Source of the DNA: Cylindrobasidium torrendii FP15055 ss-10
Lineage: Eukaryota; Basidiomycota; Agaricomycetes; Agaricales; Physalacriaceae
Reading direction: 5' to 3'
Assembly (NCBI GenBank): GCA_000934385.1
Contig: KN880580.1
Span: forward strand, 1-61,126
DNA: 61,126 nt
Both the position numbers and the translations under genes were made by a program. Shown piece after piece: positions 34,125-46,500 of this stretch (position 1 is its first letter; each line of letters begins with the position of its first letter). The notes under the pieces were generated by a model. That model made no database searches. It was not told the origin of the DNA and was given only the letters and a program-made list of their open reading frames with translations.

Positions 34125-35864
34125 ATGCCTAACAACCTTGACACCGACGCCGTACGATACTACCACCAGCCATATATTTCCGCCATGGCCCATAATCCGG
34201 TGTACAAACGCCTCGTTGAATCGAACGATACTCCTCCACCCAATATTGAAAAGACGATTTGCTTTCACGTCAAGGATCTTGAAGGCGTCCTCGCGGGGGC
34301 GGGTGACTTCGTTGCAACGAACAAACAAAAACCCAAGTTTTCTGGAAGGAGAAAGCTCGCATGGCGCAGCAGATCCCAAGTCGAATCCTTCGTCTCTGGA
34401 TCAAAAGCCGTGTTGAACCCAGTTCGACGACTACCTGTGGAAAGACTCGAGATTATTTTTGAGCTGTGTGCAGAGCGTACCAAACTGCCCCAGGTCAGTG
34501 CGTTGACATACTTGGACCCTCACACCAACCTCTTCCTAACTGGGAGTGACCTATGGGCTCTCGGCGCTACTTGTCGAAGGTGGCGGTCGGTGGTGTTGGG
34601 ACGGCCAGGATTATGGTCCAACATACGCATCGACATCAACGAAGCCAAAATAGGTTCAGAATACTATTTTGACCGACTTGTTGAGCACTTAAATCGTGCA
34701 AACAATGCTCTTCACGTGACCATTGGCCACAGTGCTCTTGACACTGACATCTGTTGCGATGCTGATAAAAGTATCTCCGTCGAGCTCCTCGAGCAACTGA
34801 CTCCTTATCTGAGTGGCAGGGTCGAACAACTGAATCTTTTTCTTCCACTATGCGAAGCTCGGCAATTAGCTGATTTTTGTGACGAGCTCGCACCGTCGTT
34901 GCGCTGTGTGCAATACTCTGGTCCAAAGACATCAAGCCACTTAGGAGACCTGAACTGGATGTGGAAGGTTAACAACCTGACATGTGTGAGGCTTTACAAC
35001 ATTCAAGATTGGGCCTGCATTCCCGTCTATCGCGATTGCACCGAGTTTGTCTGCCTCAACAGCACTATATATGACCGGGTCACAGAGACAGAGCTACAGG
35101 ACGATGAACGGGACTTTGTAGGCCTCGACGTGGAAGACGTTGGAGTTATTATATCTGGAATGGAGCTTCTTCAACGACTGAAGATCGATGTCGTGGATGT
35201 CCGTGAGCGATTCATCGCCGAGCCAGAGAATGGTTTACTCGTCACTGGGCACAATCTTGTCAACCTGGATATTGCCGCAGTCCATTGGTCCTCCTCGATT
35301 CTCGCGAACATCGTCACGCCCGTACTGGAACATCTCCGAATTTCAGTCACACAGATGAAGGACTGGAGCGAGTTTCTGGTATCGACGATGCGAAACGCAC
35401 TCCCCGATATTGTCGCCCTGATCCAACGCTCAAAGTGCACCCTTCGAGGACTCTCTGTTCAGGGCGTATCTGCCAACGCTGAAGAGCTTTCCCGACTTTT
35501 CAAAAGCGCCCGAAACATCGAGACGCTGTGTTTGTACAATTATCCAGAAATGATGCATGTCTTCGAGCTGCTCGAGGACTCGGACTCGACTAAACCGTGC
35601 GTCCTCCCGCACCTGCGCACGCTCAAGCTACAAGGTCCATTCGAATCATGGGAAGATTCTGTGGTCCTGTTCGACCGCATTGCATCCCGATGGTCAGACG
35701 TGCAGCTGGACGACGTTGTGTTGCACCGAATTTCGGTGGATGAGAAACAGACCTACCTCGAAGAGAAGGATAAACGAAACAGGTTCCTTCATGACATGAA
35801 CCTGCGTCTTGCTGAGTCAGGGGTTGTGATGCAAAGAGTTCAGTTGGATACGGTCGAAATGTAA
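34125..35864 (+). CDS. F-box/LRR-type protein, intact and intronless
   Basis: A single 579-residue frame without introns, unusual here. The F-box is at about residues 100-170: VRRLPVERLEIIFELCAE, then SDLWALGATCRRWRSVVLGRPGLWSNI, the standard Agaricomycete arrangement. It is followed by about 380 residues of irregular leucine-rich repeats (LTPYLSGRVEQLNLFLPL, LTCVRLYNIQDW, LRGLSVQGVSANAEEL). F-box proteins select substrates for SCF ubiquitin ligases; here the LRR part would be the substrate reader, target unknown. Related to the broken copy at 16635 and the shorter one at 41859. Confidence 0.88.
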   Translation: MPNNLDTDAVRYYHQPYISAMAHNPVYKRLVESNDTPPPNIEKTICFHVKDLEGVLAGAGDFVATNKQKPKFSGRRKLAWRSRSQVESFVSGSKAVLNPVRRLPVERLEIIFELCAERTKLPQVSALTYLDPHTNLFLTGSDLWALGATCRRWRSVVLGRPGLWSNIRIDINEAKIGSEYYFDRLVEHLNRANNALHVTIGHSALDTDICCDADKSISVELLEQLTPYLSGRVEQLNLFLPLCEARQLADFCDELAPSLRCVQYSGPKTSSHLGDLNWMWKVNNLTCVRLYNIQDWACIPVYRDCTEFVCLNSTIYDRVTETELQDDERDFVGLDVEDVGVIISGMELLQRLKIDVVDVRERFIAEPENGLLVTGHNLVNLDIAAVHWSSSILANIVTPVLEHLRISVTQMKDWSEFLVSTMRNALPDIVALIQRSKCTLRGLSVQGVSANAEELSRLFKSARNIETLCLYNYPEMMHVFELLEDSDSTKPCVLPHLRTLKLQGPFESWEDSVVLFDRIASRWSDVQLDDVVLHRISVDEKQTYLEEKDKRNRFLHDMNLRLAESGVVMQRVQLDTVEM

Positions 35865-36572
35865 ACGTAGACAGAATGAACCATTTACCGTTACATAGCA
35901 CCCATTCACGTATGATACGAAATTCGTTTGACAAAAACCTTACGAAAAACACCCATTCTCAGTCACACCACACGCAGCGAGATTCCTATGAACATCCAAT
36001 CCAATAATAAGAAAAGACAAGGAGAAAGAAGACGGAAACCGCAACACACGACGCGCTTCTACACAACGTACAAGTATGAAGGGAAAAGGTGTATAGTAGT
36101 AAGACATAGATTCAGAAGGCGATGGAAAGTTTGGAGGAGGGGGTAAGTAAACACACAAAAGAGTATATATTGCAGCGACGAAAGCAGAGACGAGATGATT
36201 ACACACAAGATGTTCGGTTGGGAGAGGGAGGAGGGTATGCATCTATAAACTACTGGTGACCGTAGGAGGGGAAGGGTGGGATAGCAACGCCGCCGCGAAG
36301 GAGCCAGGACCACGGCTCGAGAAAGAGAGATGGGAGCCATAAATGTATATACACGTACAACGGGGTTTAGAAATAACATCGCCCCGATAAAACACAAAAC
36401 AAGAGGATACTTATGTGTATGCACATCGAGAGATGAGGATAGAAAAAATGTAATAAATATTCCCGCCCGGTGTCGCAAGCAAAATCCACGCCGGCGTCCG
36501 AGCTAAAAGAGCACTCGATGTTTCTCCAAATGAGCTGTCCTGGTCCACGACAATGTGCGTATCCCACTATAT
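35865..36572. other. Convergent 3' region, no gene seen
   Basis: Between the F-box gene and the LUFS gene. Overlapping frames at 35940-36576 minus are low-complexity and featureless; probably 3' UTR. Confidence 0.55.
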
Positions 36573-38881
36573 TCATTTGGGCCCGAAATCCAATGAGGCG
36601 GTGTTATCATCTGGATGATTGAACCATTGCCCAAAGTCGCGCTCAAAGTTAATATCCCCTCCTAGTGTGAGGTCCGGAGGCCCGAAGTCATCTAACGAGT
36701 TTGCTACAGTCTGCATGAAGTCGGGAGTGGCGAACAAGGTCGTATCACCCATGCTTGGCGGCGCACTTGCTGGCGGCGCAGGTGCACCTTGCTGCATCAT
36801 GCTCCCAGGCGATGGCGCGACACTCCCAGACGGCACGGGGTTCGACAGCTGCCCACTACCGGGGAGGTTGGGCGCCGGTGTAGGCGGTGCCGTGACAGAG
36901 TGTGGTGACCCGTCCGCTTTGCCATCTTTCCCCTGGTCTTTCATCGATGGTGACGGTGGAGGTGGCATCTTTGACGGGCCCGGTTGACCTGGTGGTCTCG
37001 GAGGGTTGAACGGCGCACTGAAGTTTTGCGGGTGTGAATCGCCAGAGGCCGATGGAGACTGGCCTGGTGCTCCCTGTGGCAGATGTTGACGATGTAGAGC
37101 CGACAAACTTTGTCGGTATTGGGAAACCGACGTCGTGTCTTGTCTATTCGGCATGTTGCCTCCCATCTAGTGGAATGATCAGTAAAGAGTAAAATGCTGA
37201 TGGGATTGTACTCACTTGCCCCATCGGTGCCCCCATCATACCAGATTGTCCGGCTAGCGCGCCCATTGCTGGACTACCCACGTTTCCCATATTCGGCATC
37301 ATTCCATGATTTTGGAAACCTGGCGCGCCTGGAGGGCCTCCCGGAGCACCGGATGGGCCGCCGTTCATGTACGGCCCAGGCCCCGGACGTAGCATAGGAT
37401 TGGTGCCCATAGGCCCACCACCAGGCTGGGAAGGGTACATGGGCAGACTGCCCTGCTGCATCGGCGGCTGCCCCGGCAAGCCATCAACCATCATCGGCGA
37501 CCGTCTTGGACGTTTGCGGTCCGGGGGCGATGAATCGTTTCGAGGTTCGCCGGGCTGTACATGGTCAACCGTGTGAAGTATGGAGACGTTTCTCAAGACG
37601 CACTGTTTCTTCCGGTGATAGGCTGCCTCTCTTGCCCGGACGTGATTGCTGTCCCGGGGGCCCGTTCGGTGGCTGCAGCAGTAGAGGGCCACCCATGGTG
37701 CGCTGGTTCGGGTTCGCATGCATCATCGGAGGTCCTGGCGGTGCCCCAGGTTTGTTGTGGTTCATGTTGGGAGGCCCTCGGGGATGGGAATGCGACACCC
37801 TTGATCGATATTGCGATACAACCCGTTGCTAGAATAGTCAGAAGGGAAGCAAACCAGAAGCGGCGCGGTGGCTACCTTGTCATCCATAGTATACATACTG
37901 ATGTCCTTGTTATCGAGGCCGACTTCTTGTCGCAATGTGTTGAGGACTTGAGGCGAAATGTTGCGGAATTCCGTCTCGATGCTTTGGATATGTGGGTTCA
38001 TGCCCTGAACCATGCCTTGCGGTGGCATCATCGACTGGCCCGGCGTCCCCGTGCGACTTGGCGGCCGACCTCCAAGCGGTTGAGGATACCCTGGGCCGCC
38101 CTGCTGACCGGGGGGTAGCATCGAGCCAGGCTGATGTGGTCGCTGTTGCTGTGAAAGCGTCGGTGACTGGAAAGGCGGACCAGGGCGTTGCTGTTGAGGC
38201 GGGCGGAAGTTCCCGTTCGGAGGTGGCTGTTGCTGCAGTGGTCCGGGTCCACCGTTCATGTTATTCGGAGCCATATTGAACGGCGGGGCGCCGGGCGGGC
38301 CTTGTGGACCATTGTTCTGCGGTGGAGGAGGAGCATTGCCGTTGGCGAAAGGCCGGCCAGGTTGTGGGAGGCCGTTCATAGGGCGCTGCTGGATGTGCGG
38401 CTGGCTAGGCAAGCCTGGTTGAGTGGGTGGCGCATTTCGTTTCTGATTCATGTTCTGGCGGGATGTCAGCCACGTCACGGACGAGAGCAGAATGGCGCAC
38501 CTGTGTGTAGAGAAGTGCCTCGTCTGAGCCAGTGCTATTTGCTTTGGCAGTGAATAGTACCCAGAATACACTCCACCACCTGCGGAAAAGGTCAGACGGC
38601 TTAAAGGGCCGAACAGGCATGAGAACGCACTCGAACAGAAGTCCTTGTCTTGCGTTTATGGGTGGAGGTGTCTCTGGGAAGAGATCTGCTTCCATTTGTA
38701 GTTCTCGTGCAGTATTTTTGAAGCCCCGTTTGACACAATAGTCGTAGATATAGATGTTAAACCTGGAGAAGGGGAAAAAAAAGGTGAGCAGCGGCTCGCA
38801 CGACGCGCCAGAGACGCACATCTTGTCGCCCTCCCAGGACATGTCCGCTGCCTGGGGTAGAGAAGATGGCATCGACGACAT
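36573..38881 (-). CDS. LUFS/LisH-domain transcriptional co-regulator (Flo8/SSDP-like)
   Basis: The N-terminal domain after MSSMPSSLPQAADMSWEGDK reads FNIYIYDYCVKRGFKNTARE, QMEADLFPETPPPINARQG and LLFEWWSVFWVLFTAKANS: the LisH-containing LUFS domain shared by LEUNIG, SSBP/SSDP and Flo8. An intron within the Glu codon of LLFE|WW supports the model. The rest, several hundred residues, is extremely Pro/Gly/Gln/Met/Asn-rich (prion-like), with a conserved-looking block IETEFRNISPQVLNTLRQEV and an acidic end (SLDDFGPPDLTLGGDINFERDF) suited to transactivation. In yeasts Flo8 acts in cAMP-PKA control of adhesion and filamentation; a similar role is inference. Internal exon ends in the repetitive part are approximate. 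Confidence 0.87.
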
Positions 38882-40455
38882 GGTAGCAGACCAAAGCGCG
38901 TGGGTGACAAATTAGGTTAGGTTCCGTTGATGGTCCTCCAGTCCAGCGCCGGCGACGATGGCGAGCACCGCGATGAGACGGCAGCTATCGAGGCAGAAGA
39001 CGACAATGAGCGGCGTCTGGGATGGCGGCAGCGACGGCAGCGACGACGGAGACAGCGTCCGTGGCAGTGATGGTCAGAAGCAACTCCGAGACGAGGCCAA
39101 ACGCAAGGCGCCGATCCAAATTCGCGTATGTAAGCAAGATGGCCCTTGTACGACGCCGTGATGTCGAGGAGGCCGATTGGGATAAATCAAACAGAGTGCT
39201 TAATTGTGGGCCCTTGTAGGTACATACTGTGGCGGCGAAGGTAAGAAAAAAAATAGGCAATTATTCCCAGCTGTGGGCAAGTTTCCCACGCTTGGTTGGT
39301 GCCAGCGCACGGACCAGTTTATTCGTATTTCCTGGTTAAAATGAACTTGTATTGTATAAGTAGTCCCCATCCAATCGGACACACAATGCGCCACCCCCGT
39401 CCTCCCCTTGTCCCCACATCGGGATCAGTCGGGATTCGCCCCAAGTCCAACGTCGAGTCCCTCGGTATTCTCGACCGATACTTACGATGGCCTCGGTCAC
39501 CCTGCACTCGAGGCTGCATATCTCTTGGCCACCTATCCTACGCTCCTCAGTGCGTCTTCCTCGTGTATCCTGCATGCACGGCGCGAAAAGTCGCAGTCAA
39601 GGTCTGAGCTCTCTAATTCCAGATTCACTCATTTATTGATTAGGCGCCAAGAAGCGATAGCAAGATGCCAATCCGTGTGTCAATTCTTCGCCGGGTGATA
39701 GCATCTTCTCGCTATCTTGCACCATTCACCGCCGGTCTATTCATGTAGACTCATGTTAACATGGGACACACTGTGGACACACTTATCGGTTACCGAGTCG
39801 CGCTGTTGAGCTCAGTTCGTAGCGCTACGGTTTCAGTCGACTCGAGAGCCTCAGGATCATCATTTCTACTACTAAGTCAATTTCGACGCTGACTATTTGC
39901 CTGGCAATCCAGTCCTGTGTATGTCTTGTGGATGAATCCGTTGGATTCAACCAGTGCTGTCGACACCCAACCAGCACAAGCTCGGGTCGCTGTTACTATA
40001 GCGCTACTATTGGAAGGCTGCGCGAGTCGGGCATCCTCATCAACCTCATTTTGTCATCATCCATTGCTACCCCATTGATGCCCATGCTATTTGTCAAGTT
40101 TCAATACAGTTTGCAAGGTCAACCCATCGTCCGCGATGATGAAACTTATAGAGAGCAGACTATCACAGTCCCGACGCTGGTATTGGTGGGATAGTAGCCT
40201 ACTACTTCATCCAGTACTAACGAGTTTGGTACTTTCGACAAAGAAAGAGGTGAGTAGCACAATCCCCATGCTCACCATGTTGGTATCCTCTAGCCATGTC
40301 AGTCTCAACCAAACCTTGACGATAAAAAGACGCATTCACCGGGCCGCCATTTCATCGTTCCGCGTACTCCTACCTTGTGTGCCCCGACCATGCCGCCACG
40401 AGATCACGAGCAAGGTCAATAATCCGTATTTTCGCCGGACATGTACACCTCTTCG
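38882..40455. other. Divergent 1.6-kb region without a called gene
   Basis: It holds the LUFS gene promoter and the GDSL upstream region. Frames at 38958-39161, 39296-39607 and 39408-39698 plus are short and featureless; 38958-39070 is rich in GACGGC-like simple repeats. Confidence 0.5.
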
Positions 40456-40463
40456 TATAAATA
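40456..40463 (+). promoter_or_regulatory. TATA box of the GDSL esterase gene
   Basis: TATAAATA. It lies only 16 bases before the in-frame ATG at 40472 but 49 before the ATG at 40505, so 40505 is the likelier start. Confidence 0.65.
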
Positions 40464-40504
40464 CCTCTTCTATGTTTTCTCCCTCATTCAAGCGTTCGAG
40501 AGCC

Positions 40505-41544
40505 ATGTCGAGAATCCTCCGAATCCTGAGCACATGCACCCTCGCGCTCGCCGCCGGGATATCCCCAGGCCAAATCACCTCGTTCGTCACCTTTGGCGAC
40601 AGCTACACGGATATCGTCAACGTCGGGGACGGCGGGACAGCTTGGCCTGTGTACCTTGCAGGATACACAAACACAACCCTGCATCCTTTCGCGCGAAGCG
40701 GCGGGACGTGCTCGAACCTCATCACCCCACGTCCGTTCCCTTCTATCATGGAATCCCAGCTTCCTGCGTATTTCGCCGCGGTCCAGAACGATAGCTTGCA
40801 AGTGGATGCGGAGAGTACTCTGTACACACAGTGGATTGGGACGAACGACGTCGGAGTCTACTCGTTGATGACAGGCAGTAATGCAGCGAGCATCGTCGAT
40901 GTTGAGACGTGCAAAATCGAGTGGGTCAAGATATTGTATGAGAGCGGCGCGAGGAACTTCCTCATCCAGAACGTAAGTCATCCAAGCCTCATTCCACTCG
41001 AGTTGCTTACAATTCCCAACCAAGATGGTCCCACTCAACGATTCAATTGTCTATGCTCCATACTGGTATCCCAACCGATATTACCCAGAAGAGCACAACG
41101 CAACACAATGGGGTGTCTACATGGCCGAACTCGTCTTGTCCGGGAACAAAATCAACGAGCTCATGCTCGAGGCCCTGGCACCTACTCTCCCTGATGCTCA
41201 TATCGGCAAGTCAAATAAATCTTCAGCACATCAATAACCATTCTGACGCCGTTCCAGGGATATTCGACTCCTACAGTCTCTTCAGCGACATCTTCCAAAA
41301 CCCAGGGGAATTCCTCAATGGCACGGCCCCGCTGAACGTCACGGGCTGCGTCGCGCCTTGTGTTTATGATTCCAGCAACCCCGGCAATGCGCCTGTTTGC
41401 ACATCAGTAAACGGGACGGACAAAGACAGTTTCCTCTGGTACGATGAACTGCATCCAAGTGAACAGGCAGACCGCGTTGTCGCAGCCCAAATCGCAGAAG
41501 TCATTACCACGGGCGCGAACAAGTACACAAGATGGCTCTCGTAG
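40505..41544 (+). CDS. Secreted GDSL esterase/acetylesterase (CE16-like)
   Basis: Exons 40505-40972, 41025-41205 and 41258-41544 join to 311 residues. The signal peptide (MSRILRILSTCTLALAAG) comes first. GDSL blocks: FVTFGDSYTD (nucleophile Ser), GTNDVG (oxyanion Asn) and WYDELHPSEQA (Asp/His of the triad). Several NxS/T sites and Cys fit secretion. CE16 enzymes remove acetyl groups from plant cell-wall sugars, in keeping with the pectate lyase nearby. The second intron starts GC (41206-41207: GCAAGT) rather than GT; only this donor keeps HIGIFDSYSLFSD in frame. Confidence 0.92.
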
Positions 41545-41858
41545 ATCCAAACTTCTAGATGATTTCTATTCCACAAGACGCAAGTCCAGCGGGCGATATA
41601 AATAAATAACTAAGAGAATTAGACGAGCAAGTAGGATAGATGCAGGATAGATGTACACAGAACGAATGGCGTATGCTCCATATTGGAGGCATCGTAGGGA
41701 ACGTTTGTATCTTCGTAAGGACAGTGGTTTATAAACACAACATGTATTAACGAGGGTGATAGGCTAGGAGTGACTGCAGACAACCATGACCAAAGCAAGG
41801 GAAAAGACAATCACTTACCCCACACATCGTTATTTTCAAAGCGACAGCATGCTACGGA
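41545..41858. other. Short convergent spacer
   Basis: 3' flanks of the GDSL gene and the F-box gene. No gene seen. Confidence 0.6.
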
Positions 41859-42820
41859 TCACAGAGGAGCAACGAACCAGCCCTTCTGCGCCAAAGCCCT
41901 CTCCGCGAACGTCCACATATCATTGTCTTCAGCCCAACCAGCAATCCAATCTTCCGACGGCCAGTGCATCTCCGGGTAGGTGAGGATACCCTTGACCTTT
42001 TTGAATTCTACGTTCAGTGCCATGAATACGACGCGTGGGTCGGCAACGGCGCTGATGGCTTCGCCCGGGGTGTCCCAATCAGTCCTGCCGGGCGCGGCAA
42101 GGCCATCGATGCATAGAACGATGCATTGGACCGTCTGTGGCATGGAGACCGGAAAAATAGACGCGGAGCTGGCGAACTGGGAAATAGCGCTTGGTCCTTC
42201 GAGCGTGCGCATCGCAAAATGGGTCAGAAGTGGCAGATGCTCGGTAGCCGACGCAAGGTCGATCAGCTCAGTTCTCATGCCGTACACATTTCGAACTTCG
42301 AGGTGCGTTATAGTTTTCGGGAGGTCCTCCATTGTGTCTCGGTTGAGCGTGGCGACGGAGAGCCGTGTAAGGGAACGGTTGAATGTGTATCGCATATCGA
42401 GGCCGTCTGGCATCCAGAGGGCAGTTACTAGTGGGCAGGCGTTCAAAAGATCGATGCAATCCTCGACAAATTCTACGCGTAGGACCCTGACAGAGGACGA
42501 GATGAAGGTAAGGAAGTCGTTGCCAGTCTCGGGTGCATGCATTCGTGCGCAGAACGACTTGCTTGCACGCCAGGTATTGAGAACAAGGGAAGCATGCAAT
42601 GCAGGGTAGATTCTGTGTTAGATTGAGTATATGGCAGGCGGGAGGCGGGAGGCCAGCAGGTCGCGTACATATCGTGGAACGCCCAGCAGACGAGGGCGAT
42701 ATTAATGAGTGTGGCTTTAGGATTTTGGAAGGATAGTTTGAGAATGATGTCCAGCAATTCAGCAGGCAAGAACGGCTGCGAAGGGTCGAGAGAGCTTGAG
42801 GCGGCCTGCTGAACGGACAT
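41859..42820 (-). CDS. Small F-box-like protein
   Basis: Exons 42820-42669 and 42612-41859 join in frame to 301 residues. The N-terminus has an F-box-like block (FLPAELLDIILKLSFQNP, then NIALVCWAFHD), followed by LRR-like text (VRVLRVEFVEDCIDLLNACP, LTRLSVATLNRDTMEDLPK). The start at 42820 (MSVQQAASSS) is directly before the F-box. Much shorter than the other F-box genes; the C-terminus looks complete (EDNDMWTFAERALAQKGWF). Likely an SCF adaptor with unknown target. Confidence 0.8.
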
Positions 42821-43505
42821 CGTGAGAGTAGGTTGTACAAGCAAGCGGCTGATCGAAACGCACGCGAGCGTTGATATACATACGCCACTCGGCAGCATTA
42901 CTATAGTGATGGTCAACTCGTAGAGCATCCGGTACGGTACGGGCCTGAGAGTAGCGTTGTACCAAATTCTTGCATCCGCGCTGTTGGATGAACAGTGAGC
43001 AAGGCAGCAGTTTGGATATTATTTGATACCTCTTCCGAAAGTTGACAATAGCCACATTCCAGAGTCCACGATACCGATGGAATTTATGTCAACTATTAAG
43101 CCCATAAGCGCCTGTGTAATTTTTTGCTTCAAGAACAAGCTATGTGTGAGCTGGGGCCAACTTAATACGCCAGATGAGTGATAGAGACACAAAATAGCCT
43201 GGAATAGCGCCCTGTAACCGATAGATGACGATGGTGGGCGTTCTTCCTGCTGCCGGTATCATTCGCTAGTGGTGCGTCCATTATATCCTTATGCTTGAGA
43301 GTGATATCCTACTTGGCTGAGAGCCTCTAAGCCGACAAGAGTACTGCGTCTGCGAGCAACTCAACGGGAATGCCAAACACTAGCCTCAGGGAGGAACAAC
43401 TCTATCATCATTGAGAGTCGAGGATACAATTTGAGGTCGGAAGTACAAGATAAAACACAAACTCTACGTGCAAAGGTACAAGCAACATAAGTACTACGAT
43501 TACTA
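42821..43505. other. Intergenic region, no gene seen
   Basis: F-box upstream sequence and the 3' flank of the giant helicase gene. The frames are short and featureless. Confidence 0.55.
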
Positions 43506-46500
43506 CTACATGCCAATGTCTCTGTCGCTGGCGAAATGGGTACCACCGGCGCAACGCCATCCTGAACCAACTCTATGCCACTGGAACCCTGCCACACACC
43601 GTCCACTCGCCTGCAGTCGCTTCATGGCCTCGGCCTGACGTTTACGTGTCTGCTCCTGAGCATCGCGACGTGCTTTGGCGTCAGCCTCAAGTTGTTTCCT
43701 GCGGCGAGCAGCTTCCGCTTCGAGTCGCATCTGAGCTTCACGCTGCTTCTTGAGCTCCTCCTGCCGTATGCGGTCCCGTTCAGCTGCTTCTTGGCGCTTC
43801 AGCTCCTCAAGCCTTGCATGCTCGGCAATCTCTTTGTTGTATGCCTCGCGCGCGATCCGGTCGGCCTCATCAACTTCGGCTTGGATACGTTTCTCTTCCG
43901 CATCGTTGGCAGCTCTCGCGGCTTGCAGTTCAGCCCAAACAGCGTCGGACACACCAGGATCTCGTCCGTCGTCGTCTCCCGACGGGGGCTTGTTTCCTGG
44001 GGCAGCCTTCTTGTTCGGGTTGTTCTTGTCGTCGTCGTTGGACGGTGGTCCGGCTGCCGGCGGAGGTGCAGAGCCAGGATCAGCAGGACCAGGCGGGGGA
44101 CTTGGGGGCCCACGCGGCGGCGCCATTGGGGGTGGCGATCCACTAAAGAACGACTGGCGCGGCTGCTTGACTCCCTCCCTTTTGCGACGCTCTTTGAGCA
44201 TGGTCTTCGCGCGAGTGACTGCTTTTCCTTCCCGGAGGGTCAAGTCGTCTTTTGGATCCACAGAAGGAGAGGTCTTGTACGCCTCTTCAATGAGCATACG
44301 CGCCAACGTCTCGACATCACGGCCGTTGCCCCATGACTTAAGGGCGAGGAAATCATCGAAGATGGAGTCGAAGGTTTGATGAATCCGTGTGGTTTGGTCA
44401 TCCAGGCCGGGGACGATCACCTTCCGTTTAGCGAGCTGCTTGACAAGCATTGTGATGCAGTTCTCCGTTGTAAAGTGCACAAAGGTGACCTCTTCGGTAA
44501 AGCGACTAGAAAGTCCCCTGTTCGATGCCAGCAGCGCATTCATGTCGTCGTCGTATCCGGCAAGAATCACGATAAGCTTGCCTTTGAAAGCCTCATCTGT
44601 CAGAAGGGTGACAATCTCGTCCACGGCTTCCCGTGCGAAATGGCCTTCCTTTAGCCGATAGGCTTCGTCTATGAAGAGAACCTGACCAAGTGCCTTCTCG
44701 AAAACTTTACGAACAAGAGGACCAGTGTGCCCAACGTATTTTCCAACAACGTCGGACGCGGAGCACTCATGAACATCAGGCTTCGAGAGCATGCCCATGT
44801 CGTAATAGACCTGGCCCATCTTGCGCGCAGTTGTCGTCTTCCCAGTCCCTAGGAAGAGTATGAGACACTATGGAGCCTGGCGCGCTAGAGAGGAACACAC
44901 CAGGGGGTCCTTTGAAGACGAAGGTCGTGGGAACCAATTCAGACACCTTCTCTCCTCGCTTTTTCGCCATTGCTCCAGTCTTCTGTATGGTCCTGAGCCT
45001 CTCAACAAGGTCGTCGCTGCCAATCGTGTCTTTAAAGAGGTCATCTAGATTGCTGTCGGCCATGGCAGTTCGGTTGACTTGCGCATCGAAGTCCACTGGT
45101 TCAAAGACGATGTATTCGAGGGCCTTGCGATTCCCGCGATGGCGTTGAGTGAAGTTCGTTTTCGCCTTGCCGAGGAGGTTTTCAACGTCTCCGCCATTAC
45201 CAAAATTAGGTCTTAGTTCTGCGCCAGGAAGTTCAATCACATATTGGCTATGAAACAAATGGTACTCACTGGCACGCTCAAGAACATCTAGGGCCACACT
45301 ACGAGCATCTGGTGTCGCCTTCAGATCGCCCTGAGCCATCTTGAGATCCAGAATTTCGCCCAGCTCGGTGGTGGTGAAGTCCTCGAACTTGAACGCATCC
45401 TCTATAGAAAACCGTCGGCTTAGCCCTGCAGCGCACAAGATCAGTTGAATGCCAGATACGATAGACACACAAGCGAACCATCATTGACGTTCTGCGAGGA
45501 AGAAATGAGCGCATGAAGAATGAAAAGCGCGTGATCAGATAACCCACCAAAAACATATCCTTCATTTGTTTCTCATACCCAAGCAACAGCACACAGCGAT
45601 CCTCGCCTAGGGTGCTCTGGACCTCAGCAACGATAGTGTCAATGACAGCGGTCTTGAAGGTGTCCGTGTTCCCGCCCTTGGAGCCACCATAGAGCATATA
45701 TGCCTGGCAGAGTACTCAGAACAGATAGAGCCGCAATAATCAGTTACACACCTCATCAATCACCAATACCTTCCCCGCGGTACTGGCCAGGATAGCCCGT
45801 GTTTGCATCTCTGAATGACCGATGTATCCGCCAATGAAATCGGACGGATTCTTGACGACCACTACTGAGAATCAGTATCGGAGCAATATGCAGGGGCTCC
45901 AGCTACACACCTTCACCATTACTCAGAAGACCAAGGTCGGACAAAATTTGCCCGTATAGCTTCGCCACAGTCGTCTTGCCTGTGCCCGGAGACCCAAGGA
46001 AGGCGCGATTGAGGGTAACTTGGAGAGCACCCTGCTCTTTGAGCTCGCGCGCGTAATTTGCCAAGATCATGTCGTAGAGGTCCTGCACGGCCTGCTTGAC
46101 CGAGCCCAGTCCCGTCAGCTTGTGAAGCTTCGTCCAACTCTCGCTTCTCTGGATGGCAACCGCAGGGTCAGGACCGATGATGTCCTCTCGCAGAAGTAGC
46201 ATGTCATCGGGGCGGACACCAGTCTTGCGTTCCTTCGCAATTCGATCTGCTTGGCGAGCCGTTATGGTGGCAAGCATGTTCTCGAGGGCACGCGCGTTGC
46301 CAAACCCGCTTCGACCACGGCCACGGCCAAGACGACGAACAGCAATGCGTCCATAGAGCCCCTGTGCCCCATCTTCTACTTTCATCCGGCCCTTCCATCG
46401 CCAGTGCATCATATTCTCAAGCATCACAAGCAGCTCGGCATCCTCGTAGTCCTTGAACTGGAATCGGTATGGCACTCGACTCAGAAGCCCTGGATTATGT

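Noticed and set aside
37561..38118. Long plus-strand frames opposite the LUFS gene
   Set aside because: They mirror the Pro/Gly/Gln-rich coding strand and carry no motif of their own.
43575..44379. Two plus-strand frames of over 200 codons
   Set aside because: They are shadows of the charged C-terminal helix of the AAA+ gene, whose reading frame has clear AAA+ motifs.
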